The notes under the pieces are model-generated. The model was not told the DNA's origin and did no database searches. It worked only from the letters and a program-made list of their open reading frames with translations. Shown here piece by piece: positions 43,498 to 43,679 of a stretch of DNA of 43,679 nucleotides (the stretch's first letter is position 1; each line of letters opens with the position of its first letter). This DNA is from Butyrivibrio sp. (GTDB taxonomy: Bacteria; Bacillota; Clostridia; Lachnospirales; Lachnospiraceae). The translations under genes and the position numbers were made by a program. Location: positions 1 to 43,679 of the forward strand of contig NZ_JAFRGN010000073.1 of NCBI RefSeq assembly GCF_017433805.1, read 5' to 3'.

Positions 43498-43543
43498 TAC
43501 CGAATTCGGTAGCTTTAAAGCCATTGCTCGCTTATGAGCAATG
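43498..43543 (+). other. Series of palindromes after the GtrA gene
   Basis: TACCGAATTCGGTA (43498-43511) is a perfect palindrome, GCTTTAAAGC (43512-43521) is another, and CATTGCTC (43522-43529) pairs with GAGCAATG (43536-43543). They are packed end to end just after the stop codon. They may form a structured 3' end or hold operator sites. Confidence 0.5.
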
Positions 43544-43569
43544 TCATTAAGTTAAGGGCGACGACAATA

Positions 43570-43607
43570 AGACTCTTATACCAGAAATGGTATAGGGGTC
43601 TTTTTTT
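43570..43607 (+). terminator. Intrinsic terminator after the GtrA gene
   Basis: AGACTCTTATACC pairs with GGTATAGGGGTCT, with two G-U pairs, and seven T follow. Confidence 0.92.
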
Positions 43608-43619
43608 CTGAAAAAACAG

Positions 43620-43679
43620 TTGACAGTAGGGCTGAAAAGTGTGGCCGCTTTCGCTACTGATTATATTTAGAGGTAGCGA
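43620..43679 (+). promoter_or_regulatory. Consensus -35 and inverted repeat at the window edge
   Basis: A perfect TTGACA lies at 43620-43625 without a matching -10 at normal distance. TCGCTAC (43651-43657) and GTAGCGA (43673-43679) form a 7-bp inverted repeat around an AT-rich centre with TATATT. This could be the control region of a gene beyond the window. Confidence 0.35.

Overview
The window reads as chromosomal DNA of a motile, carbohydrate-degrading anaerobe of the Lachnospiraceae, most likely Butyrivibrio or a close relative. Supporting this are a DUF4317 protein, a GH3 glucosidase with its domains in the swapped order known from Butyrivibrio and Ruminococcus, a dense set of GGDEF, HD-GYP, Cache and LytTR signalling proteins, and Gram-positive style ribosome binding sites and lipoproteins. 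I see no rRNA, tRNA, CRISPR array, insertion sequence, integrase or replication origin.

Bases 1-4900 hold the end of an acidic Ala/Glu/Pro repeat protein, an ABCG-like two-gene ABC transporter, and an SGNH-hydrolase lipoprotein. Bases 4980-13500 hold a membrane diguanylate cyclase, a LacI-type regulator with its palindromic operator, glycogen phosphorylase behind two matching operators, a Cache chemoreceptor, and an orphan sugar-binding lipoprotein. Bases 13769-19414 look like one operon: a beta-lactamase-fold hydrolase, a GAF/HD-GYP phosphodiesterase, a FecR-domain membrane protein and a CHASE2 adenylate cyclase. This combines c-di-GMP removal with cAMP synthesis.

Bases 19421-25595 are an efflux module. 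A TetR repressor is divergent from an MMPL/RND exporter, with twin operators around the promoter. The exporter is followed by a 1035-residue lipoprotein built from two long arms of 26 and 25 in-phase glycine heptads. Bases 25987-31738 (minus strand) are a complete fructose PTS operon, fruR-fruK-fruA-ptsH-ptsI, with an upstream array of helically phased AATCA repeats. Bases 32079-36997 are a signalling operon: CheC-like phosphatase, DUF4317 protein, LytTR response regulator, GHKL kinase and membrane GGDEF protein. Just after it lies a pair of repeats that fits the LytTR binding consensus and spacing.

Bases 37183-42663 encode two GH3 glycosidases. One is circularly permuted and apparently anchored in the membrane at both ends; the other is in normal order and cytoplasmic. 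A strikingly structured intergenic segment of about 225 bases, centred on a 126-base near-perfect rod, precedes a GtrA-family membrane protein. The most novel candidates are the two-arm heptad lipoprotein, this structured intergenic element, the LytTR site pair, and the phased AATCA array.
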